Assembly (NCBI GenBank): GCA_032358165.1
Contig: JAALGY010000019.1
Location: 1,736,001 to 1,800,000 of the forward strand
DNA: 64,000 nucleotides
Source: Diplosphaera chodatii
Taxonomy: Eukaryota; Chlorophyta; Trebouxiophyceae; Prasiolales; Stichococcaceae
Reading direction: 5' to 3'
How positions within the stretch are numbered: the stretch's first letter is position 1; each line of letters starts with the position of its first letter. The translations under genes and the position numbers were made by a program. Shown here in pieces: positions 11,833 to 24,100 of this stretch. The notes beneath the pieces were generated by a model that saw only the letters and a program-made list of their open reading frames with translations, made no database searches and had not been told where the DNA came from.

Positions 11833-13901
11833 ATGATGGAGTTCGGCACGTTCCTCCTGCTGTACGGCGGCGCCTTCGTGGCGTTCCTGTTTCTGACACT
11901 CTTCGGCGACAACCCGGCGTTCGCAGGCACGCCGGTGGCCGCAGCAAGCTACTGCGTCACGGTCGGGCCCTGTGACGCCGCCAAGTGAGTCTGTAATATG
12001 AATGCTACAAAGACGTCAGTCCCTAACTCTGGAAGTTGCCATCGCCCTGGCGCCGTTGCCGACCCCGGAGACGCATGGCTGCAGCTGGGTGGTCGCAAAG
12101 CTGTGCGGCGCACGGGGCGAGCGGGCGGTGGACTCGTGCAGCGCGGCGCTGTGCGAGCGCAAGACGCCCGCGCTGCAGCTGGTGTACCTGGCGCTTGTCG
12201 GCTACACGTGCGTCTGCCTGCAGGCAGCGTGCGCTCAACTGGCAATTTGCTTGACAACACTGGTGCCCACGCTGCCATGTGTCCTCTGACGGCGTGCTGC
12301 TGCTCGTGCAGGTACAAAATGTACCACCAGAATGTGTTTTCGATGCTGCCGATGCCAGGCGTCCCCGCCTGGCACATGTGCGCTGAAGCTGCTTGGCTTT
12401 GAGGCATTGCGTGTTGACAAGCTGCCAGTGATGGTGAACGAAGCTTTATGTATGCAATAGGTACACGGGCACTGGGGTGCTGGTGCTGTGCCTGGCAGCC
12501 TTCTTGGCAGCCAGCGTCACCGACCCCGGCTTTGTGACCAAGGCCAATGTGGCGCACTGGCTGCGCACGCCGTATGATGATGTCACAAACAAGCGCAAGC
12601 TATGCAGCACCTGCGGCCTGCAGCGCCCCGCTCGCGCCAAGCACTGCAGCGTCTGTGGCGGGTGAGTCTGGTGCTGGGTGCTGTGCTGTGCAATCTTACA
12701 AATGTGCCTATTCCTTGGCGTGCCCAAGCTATGCACCTCAGTGGGTGCCTGCTATGTCTGCAGGTGTGTGGCCAGGTTTGACCACCACTGCGGCTGGGTG
12801 AACAACTGCATCGGGGCGCGCAACCTGCGCTGGTTCCTGGCCTTCCTGCTCAGCAACTGCCTGCTGGCGGTGTACGGTGAGGAGCCCTGATCTGCATTGT
12901 CATGCATTGTCAGGGCACAGTCATACGACATCAGCATTCAATGCACACTGTCAGCTACTCTGAAACATGTGGCACCCAGGCTGCGCGCTGCTGGTGCTGG
13001 TGCTGCGGGCGGAGCTGGCGGCCCGCCGTGCCCTGACCCACCGCTGGATGGACCACAGCGGCCGCACCCGGGAGCGCGCCGTGGCGTGGTCTGTCATCGC
13101 CGAGTACACCTTTGTGCACTACCCCACCCAGGTGCGTATCTTCCTGAAAGTGCTGCCAGGTCAACAGACCTGTTGTCGCATTGCAGCAAAGTGCCTGCTG
13201 CGGGATTAAGTGCTGCATATGTGCTGCACCTGCTGGAGCGTGCCTGATGGTGTCCCAAGTGCAGGGCGAGACGCCCGAGCAATACCAGGCCGAGGTGATG
13301 TCCTGCTGCTTGCCCTGTAGGTTATCATCCTGGTGCAGCTGGTGGTGGTGGCCGTCATGATGGGCTTCTTCTCGGTGTACCATCTGTGGCTGGTGGCCGC
13401 CGGCAAGACGACGTACGAGACATCCAAGTGGCGGCGCGTGCGGCTGGAGGCATACGATGCAGGGGGGCCACAGCCCTGGTGAGATGGCTGGCATTCCTTG
13501 CTTCGAGTACGCTTCTGCAACCCTGTAGGTTATATGCAGTAGTGTCTGCAGTGTCTGTTGACTGATGCTCACCGTCAGATGCCCTGCGTTGCAGGGAGGA
13601 AGGTGAGCCACAGCCGTGGTGGCGCTTGCAGCGGCTGCTGCCGCGCTTAAGATGGCGCAGTCCGGCAGCGCCCGTGCCCCGAAACATCTATCAGCGGGGG
13701 CTATGGGCAAGCTTCCGTGAGGTGCTGCTGCCCGATCAGGCGTATGAGTGGAAGGACGTTGCACAAGTTAGCAGTCGGCAGCCAGAGCCTAAACCAGAGG
13801 AATCAGGAGCCACAGCCTCAGTCGTGGGGGATACCTACAGCCCGCCAAGGACACGAAGGTTTGCAGCAGCTGGCGGTACCAGCATTAGGCAAAGACACTG
13901 A
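11833..13901 (+). CDS. DHHC-type protein S-acyltransferase (palmitoyltransferase, PAT17/ZDHHC4-like)
   Basis: DHHC enzymes auto-acylate on the DHHC cysteine and transfer palmitate to substrate cysteines on endomembranes. Exons join with consistent phases. About 11833-11984 has [20 protein letters not shown], a first membrane segment. About 12091-12208 and 12312-12378 carry further N-terminal sequence. About 12462-12660 has a second hydrophobic segment, then TDPG and the Cys-rich [18 protein letters not shown]. About 12763-12875 has the catalytic [16 protein letters not shown]. Membrane segments follow near 12975-13130 and 13320-13480, then a basic cytosolic tail (13595-13901) ending SIRQRH. 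The four hydrophobic segments and the position of the Cys-rich domain between segments 2 and 3 are typical. DPG after segment 2 and the tyrosine-rich YKMYHQNVF loop resemble plant PAT17-type enzymes. Two adjacent ATGs (11833, 11836) make the start ambiguous by one residue. All zinc-binding and catalytic residues are present. Confidence 0.87.
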
Positions 13902-14460
13902 TGTTCTTTAGCACGATCATTACGGTAGTGTCCGTGCTTCAACTGCTGCATTTTGATACTCGCATCAATAACGTCTGCACGATGATCGGCGCAGCAAGTT
14001 TAGCTGCTCTGAGTTCCTTGCACCAATAGGCAGACGTTAATGCATCACTTGCATCTGTGAACCTTGCACTTGGAAGCGTACAGTCTTCACCAGCCCAAGT
14101 GTGCACATGATTGCGTGTAGAGACCCCGGGGAGCTCCCATGCATGCTGTTGGTGCGAACACCGTACTCTATACCATCACGGTAACTAATATATGCACAAC
14201 TGAAGAGGGCCAGGCCACGTCCAAGCAAGCAGCGGTGCTGCAATGCCTGTGCAGCATTTGACAGAGTGACACCCTTGCCAAGACAGAGCTGAAGCTCTCC
14301 AGTGTCTTCATGGCAGAGGCTGCAGCTTAGTGAGCCAGCCAGTATATCTGCTGTTTGCACGAAATGATATCACATCTCCACATGGCACGCTGAGCAGTCT
14401 GGCAATAGCAAGCCTCCTCATGCCCCTGATGCGACGGCACAGACCCACCTTATTGCCCTG
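13902..14460. other. Intergenic, no gene seen
   Basis: This is downstream of the DHHC gene. No exon series or RNA gene is apparent; it is probably 3' UTR and spacer before the hairpin-repeat cluster. Confidence 0.4.
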
Positions 14461-14464
14461 CATG

Positions 14465-14965
14465 CATGACACAGCCGGCTGAGCCGGCTGTCCTGACAGC
14501 CACGGTGTCCGTGTGACAGGTCAGCAATGGCAGGCGCTGTGAGGCGGCGGCGACTTGCCGCCCTGTCTGCACATACCTCTGAAATGGCAACAGCATGCTT
14601 TGTTGCTCCACATGCAGCCGGCGGAGCCGGCTGCTACAAGGCCATCATGTGCATGACCAGGGGCAGCAGGCACTGCCACATGCTTGGCGGCAGCAGCAGC
14701 AGCACCAGCGGTAGTTGAGTTGCTACCGCTGCCCTGCATGCATGCAGGGCACCTGCGCCACGACAGCCGGCGAAGCCAGCTGCCCTGCGGCCATCATGTG
14801 CATGGCCAGGGGCAGCAGGCACTGCCACATGCTAGTAGCAGCAGCAGCAGAGGTCTGCTGCTGCTGCTGCCCTGCATGCCTGCGCCGCAACAGCCGGCGA
14901 AGCCGGCTGCCCTGCGGCCATCAGCGGCGGCAGCCGCCGCTGCCGCCGCTTGCTGGCGGCGCGCC
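14465..14965. repeat. Cluster of GC-rich palindromic (hairpin) repeats
   Basis: Four near-palindromes of the form AGCCGGC-N(2)-AGCCGGCT recur: near 14473 (AGCCGGCTGAGCCGGCT), 14616 (AGCCGGCGGAGCCGGCT), 14766 (AGCCGGCGAAGCCAGCT, one mismatch) and 14891 (AGCCGGCGAAGCCGGCT). Longer sequence is shared after them: the third and fourth copies are followed by GCCCTGCGGCCATCA, and the second and third by CATCATGTGCATG and GGCCAGGGGCAGCAGGC-like text. GCAGCAGCAGCAGC runs lie between. I read this as degenerate dispersed hairpin repeats (SINE/MITE-like or snap-back), not a gene. The short open frames over it are rich in H/A/M and look like chance. Confidence 0.7.
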
Positions 14966-15104
14966 TAGGGGCAAAGAGGGCGGCGTGGGCCCTTTGTGGG
15001 CCCACGGCTGTCAGGGAACGATTGTAGGCTGGAAATGGCCCCCTGCACCTCCGCGCTGATCCGCCCCCGAACTACACCCAGGCTTGCCCTGGGGGTGTAC
15101 GTAG

Positions 15105-15176
15105 GTCGCTGTAGTATAACGGTGAGTATCTCCGCCTGTCACGCGGGAGATCCGGGTTCGATTCCCGGCAGCGGCG
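15105..15176 (+). tRNA. tRNA-Asp (anticodon GTC)
   Basis: A 72-nt cloverleaf can be folded by eye. The acceptor 5' strand GTCGCTG pairs with CAGCGGC (15169-15175, one G-U pair), with discriminator G at 15176. The anticodon loop CTGTCAC gives anticodon GTC, flanked by CCGC/GCGG. The T arm is CCGGG-TTCGATT-CCCGG. The internal promoter B box GGTTCGATTCC is intact and the A-box region is TAGTATAACGG. No intron is present. A TTTT at 15194-15197, 17 nt downstream, would serve as a Pol III terminator. The last 20 nt of this gene are also the start of the first unit of the satellite that follows. Confidence 0.96.
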
Positions 15177-18100
15177 ACAGTTTGGAACCGCCCTTTTGGT
15201 GCGGCTCCTGAGCGGGGAGGTGCTGTGGCAGCGCTACACGGCTTCTGGGGTTCCCGGCAGCGGCGCCAGGGTGCTGCCCCTTTTGCTGCCCCTGGGCCTT
15301 GGATTCCCGGCAGCGGCGCGGCCCAGCTGCCTTTTGGGGCGCCCGCGCTCGCTCCGGGGCCTTCGATTCCCGGCAGCGGCGACAGTTTGGAACCGCCCTT
15401 TTGGTGCGGCTCCTGAGCGGGGAGGTGCTGTGGCAGCGCTACACGGCTTCTGGGGTTCCCGGCAGCGGCGCCAGGGTGCTGCCCCTTTTGCTGCCCCTGG
15501 GCCTTGGATTCCCGGCAGCGGCGCGGCCCAGCTGCCTTTTGGGGCGCCCGCGCTCGCTCCGGGGCCTTCGATTCCCGGCAGCGGCGACAGTTTGGAACCG
15601 CCCTTTTGGTGCGGCTCCTGAGCGGGGAGGTGCTGTGGCAGCGCTACACGGCTTCTGGGGTTCCCGGCAGCGGCGCCAGGGTGCTGCCCCTTTTGCTGCC
15701 CCTGGGCCTTGGATTCCCGGCAGCGGCGCGGACCAGCTGCCTTTTGGGGCGCCCGCGCTCGCTCCGGGGCCTTCGATTCCCGGCAGCGGCGACAGTTTGG
15801 AACCGCCCTTTTGGTGCGGCTCCTGAGCGGGGAGGTGCTGTGGCAGCGCTACACGGCTTCTGGGGTTCCCGGCAGCGGCGCCAGGGTGCTGCCCCTTTTG
15901 CTGCCCCTGGGCCTTGGATTCCCGGCAGCGGCGCGGCCCAGCTGCCTTTTGGGGCGCCCGCGCTCGCTCCGGGGCCTTCGATTCCCGGCAGCGGCGACAG
16001 TTTGGAACCGCCCTTTTGGTGCGGCTCCTGAGCGGGGAGGTGCTGTGGCAGCGCTACACGGCTTCTGGGGTTCCCGGCAGCGGCGCCAGGGTGCTGCCCC
16101 TTTTGCTGCCCCTGGGCCTTGGATTCCCGGCAGCGGCGCGGCCCAGCTGCCTTTTGGGGCGCCCGCGCTCGCTCCGGGGCCTTCGATTCCCGGCAGCGGC
16201 GACAGTTTGGAACCGCCCTTTTGGTGCGGCTCCTGAGCGGGGAGGTGCTGTGGCAGCGCTACACGGCTTCTGGGGTTCCCGGCAGCGGCGCCAGGGTGCT
16301 GCCCCTTTTGCTGCCCCTGGGCCTTGGATTCCCGGCAGCGGCGCGGCCCAGCTGCCTTTTGGGGCGCCCGCGCTCGCTCCGGGGCCTTCGATTCCCGGCA
16401 GCGGCGACAGTTTGGAACCGCCCTTTTGGTGCGGCTCCTGAGCGGGGAGGTGCTGTGGCAGCGCTACACGGCTTCTGGGGTTCCCGGCAGCGGCGCCAGG
16501 GTGCTGCCCCTTTTGCTGCCCCTGGGCCTTGGATTCCCGGCAGCGGCGCGGCCCAGCTGCCTTTTGGGGCGCCCGCGCTCGCTCCGGGGCCTTCGATTCC
16601 CGGCAGCGGCGACAGTTTGGAACCGCCCTTTTGGTGCGGCTCCTGAGCGGGGAGGTGCTGTGGCAGCGCTACACGGCTTCTGGGGTTCCCGGCAGCGGCG
16701 CCAGGGTGCTGCCCCTTTTGCTGCCCCTGGGCCTTGGATTCCCGGCAGCGGCGCGGCCCAGCTGCCTTTTGGGGCGCCCGCGCTCGCTCCGGGGCCTTCG
16801 ATTCCCGGCAGCGGCGACAGTTTGGAACCGCCCTTTTGGTGCGGCTCCTGAGCGGGGAGGTGCTGTGGCAGCGCTACACGGCTTCTGGGGTTCCCGGCAG
16901 CGGCGCCAGGGTGCTGCCCCTTTTGCTGCCCCTGGGCCTTGGATTCCCGGCAGCGGCGCGGACCAGTTGCCTTTTGGGGCGCCCGCGCTCGCTCCGGGGC
17001 CTTCGATTCCCGGCAGCGGCGACAGTTTGGAACCGCCCTTTTGGTGCGGCTCCTGAGCGGGGAGGTGCTGTGGCAGCGCTACACGGCTTCTGGGGTTCCC
17101 GGCAGCGGCGCCAGGGTGCTGCCCCTTTTGCTGCCCCTGGGCCTTGGATTCCCGGCAGCGGCGCGGCCCAGCTGCCTTTTGGGGCGCCCGCGCTCGCTCC
17201 GGGGCCTTCGATTCCCGGCAGCGGCGACAGTTTGGAACCGCCCTTTTGGTGCGGCTCCTGAGCGGGGAGGTGCTGTGGCAGCGCTACACGGCTTCTGGGG
17301 TTCCCGGCAGCGGCGCCAGGGTGCTGCCCCTTTTGCTGCCCCTGGGCCTTGGATTCCCGGCAGCGGCGCGGCCCAGCTGCCTTTTGGGGCGCCCGCGCTC
17401 GCTCCGGGGCCTTCGATTCCCGGCAGCGGCGACAGTTTGGAACCGCCCTTTTGGTGCGGCTCCTGAGCGGGGAGGTGCTGTGGCAGCGCTACACGGCTTC
17501 TGGGGTTCCCGGCAGCGGCGCCAGGGTGCTGCCCCTTTTGCTGCCCCTGGGCCTTGGATTCCCGGCAGCGGCGCGGCCCAGCTGCCTTTTGGGGCGCCCG
17601 CGCTCGCTCCGGGGCCTTCGATTCCCGGCAGCGGCGACAGTTTGGAACCGCCCTTTTGGTGCGGCTCCTGAGCGGGGAGGTGCTGTGGCAGCGCTACACG
17701 GCTTCTGGGGTTCCCGGCAGCGGCGCCAGGGTGCTGCCCCTTTTGCTGCCCCTGGGCCTTGGATTCCCGGCAGCGGCGCGGCCCAGCTGCCTTTTGGGGC
17801 GCCCGCGCTCGCTCCGGGGCCTTCGATTCCCGGCAGCGGCGACAGTTTGGAACCGCCCTTTTGGTGCGGCTCCTGAGCGGGGAGGTGCTGTGGCAGCGCT
17901 ACACGGCTTCTGGGGTTCCCGGCAGCGGCGCCAGGGTGCTGCCCCTTTTGCTGCCCCTGGGCCTTCGATTCCCGGCAGCGGCGCGGCCCAGCTGCCTTTT
18001 GGGGCGCCCGCGCTCGCTCCGGGGCCTTCGATTCCCGGCAGCGGCGACAGTTTGGAACCGCCCTTTTGGTGCGGCTCCTGAGCGGGGAGGTGCTGTGGCA

Positions 18101-21100
18101 GCGCTACACGGCTTCTGGGGTTCCCGGCAGCGGCGCCAGGGTGCTGCCCCTTTTGCTGCCCCTGGGCCTTGGATTCCCGGCAGCGGCGCGGCCCAGCTGC
18201 CTTTTGGGGCGCCCGCGCTCGCTCCGGGGCCTTCGATTCCCGGCAGCGGCGACAGTTTGGAACCGCCCTTTTGGTGCGGCTCCTGAGCGGGGAGGTGCTG
18301 TGGCAGCGCTACACGGCTTCTGGGGTTCCCGGCAGCGGCGCCAGGGTGCTGCCCCTTTTGCTGCCCCTGGGCCTTGGATTCCCGGCAGCGGCGCGGCCCA
18401 GCTGCCTTTTGGGGCGCCCGCGCTCGCTCCGGGGCCTTCGATTCCCGGCAGCGGCGACAGTTTGGAACCGCCCTTTTGGTGCGGCTCCTGAGCGGGGAGG
18501 TGCTGTGGCAGCGCTACACGGCTTCTGGGGTTCCCGGCAGCGGCGCCAGGGTGCTGCCCCTTTTGCTGCCCCTGGGCCTTGGATTCCCGGCAGCGGCGCG
18601 GCCCAGCTGCCTTTTGGGGCGCCCGCGCTCGCTCCGGGGCCTTCGATTCCCGGCAGCGGCGACAGTTTGGAACCGCCCTTTTGGTGCGGCTCCTGAGCGG
18701 GGAGGTGCTGTGGCAGCGCTACACGGCTTCTGGGGTTCCCGGCAGCGGCGCCAGGGTGCTGCCCCTTTTGCTGCCCCTGGGCCTTGGATTCCCGGCAGCG
18801 GCGCGGCCCAGCTGCCTTTTGGGGCGCCCGCGCTCGCTCCGGGGCCTTCGATTCCCGGCAGCGGCGACAGTTTGGAACCGCCCTTTTGGTGCGGCTCCTG
18901 AGCGGGGAGGTGCTGTGGCAGCGCTACACGGCTTCTGGGGTTCCCGGCAGCGGCGCCAGGGTGCTGCCCCTTTTGCTGCCCCTGGGCCTTGGATTCCCGG
19001 CAGCGGCGCGGCCCAGCTGCCTTTTGGGGCGCCCGCGCTCGCTCCGGGGCCTTCGATTCCCGGCAGCGGCGACAGTTTGGAACCGCCCTTTTGGTGCGGC
19101 TCCTGAGCGGGGAGGTGCTGTGGCAGCGCTACACGGCTTCTGGGGTTCCCGGCAGCGGCGCCAGGGTGCTGCCCCTTTTGCTGCCCCTGGGCCTTGGATT
19201 CCCGGCAGCGGCGCGGCCCAGCTGCCTTTTGGGGCGCCCGCGCTCGCTCCGGGGCCTTCGATTCCCGGCAGCGGCGACAGTTTGGAACCGCCCTTTTGGT
19301 GCGGCTCCTGAGCGGGGAGGTGCTGTGGCAGCGCTACACGGCTTCTGGGGTTCCCGGCAGCGGCGCCAGGGTGCTGCCCCTTTTGCTGCCCCTGGGCCTT
19401 GGATTCCCGGCAGCGGCGCGGCCCAGCTGCCTTTTGGGGCGCCCGCGCTCGCTCCGGGGCCTTCGATTCCCGGCAGCGGCGACAGTTTGGAACCGCCCTT
19501 TTGGTGCGGCTCCTGAGCGGGGAGGTGCTGTGGCAGCGCTACACGGCTTCTGGGGTTCCCGGCAGCGGCGCCAGGGTGCTGCCCCTTTTGCTGCCCCTGG
19601 GCCTTGGATTCCTGGCAGCGGCGCGGCCCAGCTGCCTTTTGGGGCGCCCGCGCTCGCTCCGGGGCCTTCGATTCCCGGCAGCGGCGACAGTTTGGAACCG
19701 CCCTTTTGGTGCGGCTCCTGAGCGGGGAGGTGCTGTGGCAGCGCTACACGGCTTCTGGGGTTCCCGGCAGCGGCGCCAGGGTGCTGCCCCTTTTGCTGCC
19801 CCTGGGCCTTGGATTCCCGGCAGCGGCGCGGACCAGTTGCCTTTTGGGGCGCCCGCGCTCGCTCCGGGGCCTTCGATTCCCGGCAGCGGCGACAGTTTGG
19901 AACCGCCCTTTTGGTGCGGCTCCTGAGCGGGGAGGTGCTGTGGCAGCGCTACACGGCTTCTGGGGTTCCCGGCAGCGGCGCCAGGGTGCTGCCCCTTTTG
20001 CTGCCCCTGGGCCTTGGATTCCCGGCAGCGGCGCGGCCCAGCTGCCTTTTGGGGCGCCCGCGCTCGCTCCGGGGCCTTCGATTCCCGGCAGCGGCGACAG
20101 TTTGGAACCGCCCTTTTGGTGCGGCTCCTGAGCGGGGAGGTGCTGTGGCAGCGCTACACGGCTTCTGGGGTTCCCGGCAGCGGCGCCAGGGTGCTGCCCC
20201 TTTTGCTGCCCCTGGGCCTTGGATTCCCGGCAGCGGCGCGGCCCAGCTGCCTTTTGGGGCGCCCGCGCTCGCTCCGGGGCCTTCGATTCCCGGCAGCGGC
20301 GACAGTTTGGAACCGCCCTTTTGGTGCGGCTCCTGAGCGGGGAGGTGCTGTGGCAGCGCTACACGGCTTCTGGGGTTCCCGGCAGCGGCGCCAGGGTGCT
20401 GCCCCTTTTGCTGCCCCTGGGCCTTGGATTCCCGGCAGCGGCGCGGCCCAGCTGCCTTTTGGGGCGCCCGCGCTCGCTCCGGGGCCTTCGATTCCCGGCA
20501 GCGGCGACAGTTTGGAACCGCCCTTTTGGTGCGGCTCCTGAGCGGGGAGGTGCTGTGGCAGCGCTACACGGCTTCTGGGGTTCCCGGCAGCGGCGCCAGG
20601 GTGCTGCCCCTTTTGCTGCCCCTGGGCCTTGGATTCCCGGCAGCGGCGCGGCCCAGCTGCCTTTTGGGGCGCCCGCGCTCGCTCCGGGGCCTTCGATTCC
20701 CGGCAGCGGCGACAGTTTGGAACCGCCCTTTTGGTGCGGCTCCTGAGCGGGGAGGTGCTGTGGCAGCGCTACACGGCTTCTGGGGTTCCCGGCAGCGGCG
20801 CCAGGGTGCTGCCCCTTTTGCTGCCCCTGGGCCTTGGATTCCCGGCAGCGGCGCGGCCCAGCTGCCTTTTGGGGCGCCCGCGCTCGCTCCGGGGCCTTCG
20901 ATTCCCGGCAGCGGCGACAGTTTGGAACCGCCCTTTTGGTGCGGCTCCTGAGCGGGGAGGTGCTGTGGCAGCGCTACACGGCTTCTGGGGTTCCCGGCAG
21001 CGGCGCCAGGGTGCTGCCCCTTTTGCTGCCCCTGGGCCTTGGATTCCCGGCAGCGGCGCGGCCCAGCTGCCTTTTGGGGCGCCCGCGCTCGCTCCGGGGC

Positions 21101-24100
21101 CTTCGATTCCCGGCAGCGGCGACAGTTTGGAACCGCCCTTTTGGTGCGGCTCCTGAGCGGGGAGGTGCTGTGGCAGCGCTACACGGCTTCTGGGGTTCCC
21201 GGCAGCGGCGCCAGGGTGCTGCCCCTTTTGCTGCCCCTGGGCCTTGGATTCCCGGCAGCGGCGCGGACCAGCTGCCTTTTGGGGCGCCCGCGCTCGCTCC
21301 GGGGCCTTCGATTCCCGGCAGCGGCGACAGTTTGGAACCGCCCTTTTGGTGCGGCTCCTGAGCGGGGAGGTGCTGTGGCAGCGCTACACGGCTTCTGGGG
21401 TTCCCGGCAGCGGCGCCAGGGTGCTGCCCCTTTTGCTGCCCCTGGGCCTTGGATTCCCGGCAGCGGCGCGGCCCAGCTGCCTTTTGGGGCGCCCGCGCTC
21501 GCTCCGGGGCCTTCGATTCCCGGCAGCGGCGACAGTTTGGAACCGCCCTTTTGGTGCGGCTCCTGAGCGGGGAGGTGCTGTGGCAGCGCTACACGGCTTC
21601 TGGGGTTCCCGGCAGCGGCGCCAGGGTGCTGCCCCTTTTGCTGCCCCTGGGCCTTGGATTCCCGGCAGCGGCGCGGCCCAGCTGCCTTTTGGGGCGCCCG
21701 CGCTCGCTCCGGGGCCTTCGATTCCCGGCAGCGGCGACAGTTTGGAACCGCCCTTTTGGTGCGGCTCCTGAGCGGGGAGGTGCTGTGGCAGCGCTACACG
21801 GCTTCTGGGGTTCCCGGCAGCGGCGCCAGGGTGCTGCCCCTTTTGCTGCCCCTGGGCCTTGGATTCCCGGCAGCGGCGCGGCCCAGCTGCCTTTTGGGGC
21901 GCCCGCGCTCGCTCCGGGGCCTTCGATTCCCGGCAGCGGCGACAGTTTGGAACCGCCCTTTTGGTGCGGCTCCTGAGCGGGGAGGTGCTGTGGCAGCGCT
22001 ACACGGCTTCTGGGGTTCCCGGCAGCGGCGCCAGGGTGCTGCCCCTTTTGCTGCCCCTGGGCCTTGGATTCCCGGCAGCGGCGCGGCCCAGCTGCCTTTT
22101 GGGGCGCCCGCGCTCGCTCCGGGGCCTTCGATTCCCGGCAGCGGCGACAGTTTGGAACCGCCCTTTTGGTGCGGCTCCTGAGCGGGGAGGTGCTGTGGCA
22201 GCGCTACACGGCTTCTGGGGTTCCCGGCAGCGGCGCCAGGGTGCTGCCCCTTTTGCTGCCCCTGGGCCTTGGATTCCCGGCAGCGGCGCGGCCCAGCTGC
22301 CTTTTGGGGCGCCCGCGCTCGCTCCGGGGCCTTCGATTCCCGGCAGCGGCGACAGTTTGGAACCGCCCTTTTGGTGCGGCTCCTGAGCGGGGAGGTGCTG
22401 TGGCAGCGCTACACGGCTTCTGGGGTTCCCGGCAGCGGCGCCAGGGTGCTGCCCCTTTTGCTGCCCCTGGGCCTTGGATTCCCGGCAGCGGCGCGGCCCA
22501 GCTGCCTTTTGGGGCGCCCGCGCTCGCTCCGGGGCCTTCGATTCCCGGCAGCGGCGACAGTTTGGAACCGCCCTTTTGGTGCGGCTCCTGAGCGGGGAGG
22601 TGCTGTGGCAGCGCTACACGGCTTCTGGGGTTCCCGGCAGCGGCGCCAGGGTGCTGCCCCTTTTGCTGCCCCTGGGCCTTCGATTCCCGGCAGCGGCGCG
22701 GACCAGTTGCCTTTTGGGGCGCCCGCGCTCGCTCCGGGGCCTTCGATTCCCGGCAGCGGCGACAGTTTGGAACCGCCCTTTTGGTGCGGCTCCTGAGCGG
22801 GGAGGTGCTGTGGCAGCGCTACACGGCTTCTGGGGTTCCCGGCAGCGGCGCCAGGGTGCTGCCCCTTTTGCTGCCCCTGGGCCTTGGATTCCCGGCAGCG
22901 GCGCGGCCCAGCTGCCTTTTGGGGCGCCCGCGCTCGCTCCGGGGCCTTCGATTCCCGGCAGCGGCGACAGTTTGGAACCGCCCTTTTGGTGCGGCTCCTG
23001 AGCGGGGAGGTGCTGTGGCAGCGCTACACGGCTTCTGGGGTTCCCGGCAGCGGCGCCAGGGTGCTGCCCCTTTTGCTGCCCCTGGGCCTTGGATTCCCGG
23101 CAGCGGCGCGGCCCAGCTGCCTTTTGGGGCGCCCGCGCTCGCTCCGGGGCCTTCGATTCCCGGCAGCGGCGACAGTTTGGAACCGCCCTTTTGGTGCGGC
23201 TCCTGAGCGGGGAGGTGCTGTGGCAGCGCTACACGGCTTCTGGGGTTCCCGGCAGCGGCGCCAGGGTGCTGCCCCTTTTGCTGCCCCTGGGCCTTGGATT
23301 CCCGGCAGCGGCGCGGCCCAGCTGCCTTTTGGGGCGCCCGCGCTCGCTCCGGGGCCTTCGATTCCCGGCAGCGGCGACAGTTTGGAACCGCCCTTTTGGT
23401 GCGGCTCCTGAGCGGGGAGGTGCTGTGGCAGCGCTACACGGCTTCTGGGGTTCCCGGCAGCGGCGCCAGGGTGCTGCCCCTTTTGCTGCCCCTGGGCCTT
23501 GGATTCCCGGCAGCGGCGCGGCCCAGCTGCCTTTTGGGGCGCCCGCGCTCGCTCCGGGGCCTTCGATTCCCGGCAGCGGCGACAGTTTGGAACCGCCCTT
23601 TTGGTGCGGCTCCTGAGCGGGGAGGTGCTGTGGCAGCGCTACACGGCTTCTGGGGTTCCCGGCAGCGGCGCCAGGGTGCTGCCCCTTTTGCTGCCCCTGG
23701 GCCTTGGATTCCCGGCAGCGGCGCGGCCCAGCTGCCTTTTGGGGCGCCCGCGCTCGCTCCGGGGCCTTCGATTCCCGGCAGCGGCGACAGTTTGGAACCG
23801 CCCTTTTGGTGCGGCTCCTGAGCGGGGAGGTGCTGTGGCAGCGCTACACGGCTTCTGGGGTTCCCGGCAGCGGCGCCAGGGTGCTGCCCCTTTTGCTGCC
23901 CCTGGGCCTTGGATTCCCGGCAGCGGCGCGGACCAGCTGCCTTTTGGGGCGCCCGCGCTCGCTCCGGGGCCTTCGATTCCCGGCAGCGGCGACAGTTTGG
24001 AACCGCCCTTTTGGTGCGGCTCCTGAGCGGGGAGGTGCTGTGGCAGCGCTACACGGCTTCTGGGGTTCCCGGCAGCGGCGCCAGGGTGCTGCCCCTTTTG

